Shown here one piece after another: positions 6,581 through 7,192 of a DNA stretch of 7,192 bases. A program made the position numbers and the translations under genes. The notes beneath the pieces were generated by a model. The model worked only from the letters and a program-made list of their open reading frames with translations. It was not told where the DNA came from and did no database searches. The first letter of the stretch is position 1. Each line of letters starts with the position of its first letter. Source of the stretch: Candidatus Zixiibacteriota bacterium (GTDB taxonomy: Bacteria; Zixibacteria; MSB-5A5; CAIYYT01); assembly GCA_026397575.1 (NCBI GenBank), contig JAPLUP010000363.1:1-7192 (forward strand), given 5' to 3'.

Positions 6581-6871
6581 ATGATGAGTAGAGCACCATT
6601 CTTCGGAAAATCGTATCTGCGTGTGCTGTCGGTTCTGGCGCTCGTGGTCTGGTGTGCGCTACTCGTTCATGTGTACGTCCACCACGAGAGCGAGTCTGAC
6701 CACTGCCTACTCTGTAATTCGACACGGTCTTTCACTGCCAGCTCCGCCCCTCTTGTCTCTGTCGCATTTATGCTCGTCGGCTTCGTTTTCAAGAACGAAA
6801 TGGTCACTTTCGTCGTCAGGATCGCGACGCCGTCCATCCCGCGCTCCCCTCCGTCATTCCCCTCCTTCTGA
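6581..6871 (+). CDS. Small membrane protein with His/Cys metal-binding-like motif (DUF2946-like)
   Basis: The 96-residue product has a transmembrane segment at about 14-33. A compact cluster follows, with H30, H34, H35, D40, H41, C42 and C45, in the form HHESESDHCLLC. A second hydrophobic segment lies at about 57-70, and the tail is proline/serine-rich (PRSPPSFPSF). One membrane helix, a short His/Asp/Cys-x-x-Cys loop, another helix and a Pro-rich end is the general plan of DUF2946-like proteins, small membrane proteins often found beside metal transport genes. Assignment is by pattern only. The cluster could bind zinc, copper or a similar ion, probably on the outer side of the inner membrane. 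The nearest purine-rich site (AGGAG, 6561-6565) is fifteen bases from ATG 6581, too far for a normal ribosome site, and a second ATG follows at 6584, so the start is not settled. A receptor-like gene follows 110 bases downstream. Confidence 0.65.
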   Translation: MMSRAPFFGKSYLRVLSVLALVVWCALLVHVYVHHESESDHCLLCNSTRSFTASSAPLVSVAFMLVGFVFKNEMVTFVVRIATPSIPRSPPSFPSF

Positions 6872-6927
6872 TTTACCAATCAACGCCTGAACTTACAGGT
6901 GCGAGCACTCGGATTGCGTCTTAGTGT

Positions 6928-6937
6928 GCACCGGTGC
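6928..6937. repeat. Perfect 10-base palindrome upstream of the receptor-like gene
   Basis: GCACCGGTGC equals its own reverse complement. It sits about 45 bases before the ATG at 6982, in the gap after the small membrane-protein gene. It could be an operator half of a metal-responsive control region or chance. Confidence 0.35.
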
Positions 6938-6949
6938 CATCAGGCATTC

Positions 6950-6962
6950 TGTGGTCACCACA
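6950..6962. repeat. Inverted repeat TGTGGT-C-ACCACA before the receptor-like gene
   Basis: Two six-base arms are separated by a single base, 19 bases before the ATG at 6982. A one-base loop does not suit an RNA hairpin, so a protein-binding site is the likelier reading if it is functional. It is not the AT-rich form of known Zur or Fur boxes. Confidence 0.3.
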
Positions 6963-6981
6963 TTGGAATTGGAGAGGAAGG

Positions 6982-7192
6982 ATGTTGAAACATCTTGCCA
7001 CGATTTGTCTATTGTCATTAGTCTTTTTCTCGCCGCAGCCCTCCTTCGCATTAGCTCCTGCCGACCTGAGCGCCATCGGGGATTTCCGGGCTTTCACCCA
7101 CAACATCCAGGGTTCGCCCAAGAAGAACAACCTCAATTTGAAAATGCAGGAACTGGAAATAGCGATTCAAGGATACCTCAACCCCTATGCCA
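6982..7192 (+). CDS. Outer-membrane receptor-like protein (zinc-regulated TonB-dependent receptor family), 5' end only
   Basis: The frame opens at ATG 6982 and runs off the window after 70 codons. GGAG at 6971-6974 lies seven bases upstream, a good ribosome site. Residues 1-23 or so form a signal peptide (LATICLLSLVFFSPQPSFA). The mature start has 'DLSAIGDFRAF', then a polar stretch, then 'MQELEIAIQGYLNPYA'. From memory, the pair I-x-x-I-G-D-F near the N-terminus and E-L-E-[IL]-A-[IL]-Q-G-Y-[IL]-[DN]-P-Y-A is the opening of proteins annotated 'zinc-regulated TonB-dependent outer membrane receptor'. These are outer-membrane barrels found with metal ABC transporter genes. No plug or barrel is visible in the fragment, so the function is provisional. 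The gene follows the His/Cys membrane protein by 110 bases and the two are likely one metal-related unit. Confidence 0.65.
   Translation, partial: MLKHLATICLLSLVFFSPQPSFALAPADLSAIGDFRAFTHNIQGSPKKNNLNLKMQELEIAIQGYLNPYA

Noticed and set aside
6300..6725. Minus-strand open frame of 141 codons
   Set aside because: It covers the terminator stem and overlaps the start of the His/Cys membrane protein; the translation is low in recognisable structure and has no ribosome site. It is kept only as a low-interest observation.
6921..7136. Minus-strand open frame opposite the receptor-like gene
   Set aside because: The plus-strand frame has a signal peptide, a good ribosome site and family motifs.

Overview
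The window looks like a piece of chromosome from a Gram-negative bacterium. Signal peptides, outer-membrane beta-barrels and a LolA-like protein all imply an outer membrane. The mix (a CBM9/DUF5916 barrel, a LolA-like secreted protein, a small porin-like barrel and a zinc-receptor-like protein behind a small His/Cys membrane protein) resembles the FCB group and allied candidate phyla such as Zixibacteria. That placement is an inference from gene content; no rRNA or marker gene is present. I see no tRNA, rRNA, CRISPR array, transposase or phage gene.

Left part (1-1644): the end of a nucleotide-sugar operon. The 3' end of an extended-SDR epimerase/reductase overlaps the start of a WbpA-type UDP-N-acetylhexosamine 6-dehydrogenase. 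A strong intrinsic terminator follows. Both products would supply activated sugars for surface polysaccharide.

Centre (1645-6316): four exported proteins in three transcription units. A large CBM9-like/DUF5916 outer-membrane barrel is on the plus strand. Facing it is a minus-strand pair: a small outer-membrane beta-barrel, then an unrecognised secreted protein, with tightly coupled translation and their own terminator at 4022-4049. A LolA-like secreted protein is transcribed divergently from that pair and ends at a terminator at 6281-6316.

Right part (6317-7192): about 260 bases with no convincing gene, then a 96-residue membrane protein with a compact His/Cys motif. After it comes the start of a protein resembling the 'zinc-regulated TonB-dependent outer membrane receptor' family, cut by the window edge. 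This looks like the front of a metal-uptake or metal-handling operon and is the most interesting part of the window. No clearly new system can be claimed from the sequence alone. The uncharacterised elements most worth following are the metal-linked pair with its upstream region and the minus-strand secreted protein.
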